From an uncultured Eubacteriales bacterium (lineage in GTDB: Bacteria > Bacillota > Clostridia > Oscillospirales > Oscillospiraceae), in assembly GCA_900321335.1 (NCBI GenBank), contig ONVR01000181.1, positions 1 to 5,405 on the forward strand: a stretch of 5,405 bases of DNA. Direction: 5' to 3'. The notes under the pieces are model-generated. The model was given only the letters and a program-made list of their open reading frames with translations, did no database searches and was not told the origin of the DNA. Below are positions 5,075 to 5,405 of the stretch, one piece after another. The position numbers were made by a program, and so were the translations under genes. Each line of letters begins with the position of its first letter. The stretch's first letter is position 1.

Positions 5075-5405
5075 TTATCCGCCCAGATAGGCTTTCCGCA
5101 CGGAGTCGTCCCGGAGCAGGTCACTGCCTTTGCCGGTGGTGACGATCTTGCCCGTCTCCAGCACGTAGCCCCGGTCCGCGATGGACAGGGCCATGCGGGC
5201 GTTCTGCTCCACCAGCAAAATAGTGGTACCCGCCTTGTGCAGTTCCTGAACGATCTGGAAGATCTGCTCCACCAGAATGGGCGCCAGACCCATGGAGGGC
5301 TCGTCGAGCATGAGGATCTTTGGCTTGGACATCAGCGCCCGGCCCATGGCCAGCATCTGCTGCTCGCCGCCGGAGAGGGTGCCGCCGATCTGTTTATGGC
5401 GCTCC
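5075..5405 (-). CDS. livF: branched-chain amino acid ABC transporter ATP-binding protein LivF (5' end outside window)
   Basis: The C-terminal ~109 residues of the second ATPase of the Leu/Ile/Val importer. The N-terminal half, with Walker A and Q-loop, lies beyond the right edge, and the family is usually about 235 residues. Visible: GGTLSGGEQQMLAMGRALM with signature LSGGE (fragment residues 10-14), Walker B ILMLDEPSMGLAP (30-42) and ILLVEQN (62-68), where Gln-Asn replaces the usual switch His. The last change, with the SMGLAP segment, is characteristic of LivF and separates it from its partner LivG. LivF is normally the last gene of a livJ-H-M-G-F cluster. The terminator just after its stop agrees, so livG and the permeases are expected to the right. 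Confidence 0.93.
   Translation of the reverse strand, partial: ERHKQIGGTLSGGEQQMLAMGRALMSKPKILMLDEPSMGLAPILVEQIFQIVQELHKAGTTILLVEQNARMALSIADRGYVLETGKIVTTGKGSDLLRDDSVRKAYLGG

Overview
The window looks like a stretch of chromosome from a GC-rich anaerobic Firmicute, most likely a Clostridia/Oscillospirales-type gut bacterium. This rests on strong AGGAGG ribosome binding sites, housekeeping-type promoters, a clostridial-style Crp/Fnr regulator, a lipoprotein amino-acid-binding protein with a lipobox, and a Firmicute-type MetA. The taxonomic call is inference from protein style, not a database match. I see no mobile element, CRISPR array, tRNA/rRNA gene or prophage signature.

Layout, left to right. 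Positions 1-141 hold no gene but carry a near-consensus minus-strand promoter with phased A-tracts that fires off the left edge. metA (216-1148, plus) follows its own promoter and ends at a bidirectional terminator shared with the next, convergent operon. That operon (minus, transcribed right to left) is a complete polar amino-acid ABC importer: binding lipoprotein (2768-3538), permease (1918-2685) and ATPase (1209-1931). It has its own promoter at 3583-3610 and a hairpin between the first two genes. Upstream, also on minus, is a Crp/Fnr-family regulator (3678-4352).

The regulator is divergent from a small plus-strand gene (4481-4744) for an 87-residue protein with eight cysteines. Their shared region carries a perfect 14-bp palindrome. 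It is centred at -41.5 of the predicted small-gene promoter and just downstream of the regulator's own predicted start site, the classical geometry for class II activation plus autorepression. This divergon is the most interesting part of the window.

On the right, a second bidirectional terminator separates the small gene from a convergent 65-residue unrecognised ORF (4786-4983, minus). This lies downstream of the 3' part of livF (5075 to the right edge, minus), the branched-chain amino-acid transporter ATPase, which ends at a strong hairpin.

Functionally, much of the window concerns amino acids: methionine synthesis (MetA), polar amino-acid uptake and branched-chain amino-acid uptake. The regulator and cysteine-rich protein form a separate two-gene unit of unknown signal, plausibly redox or metal related.
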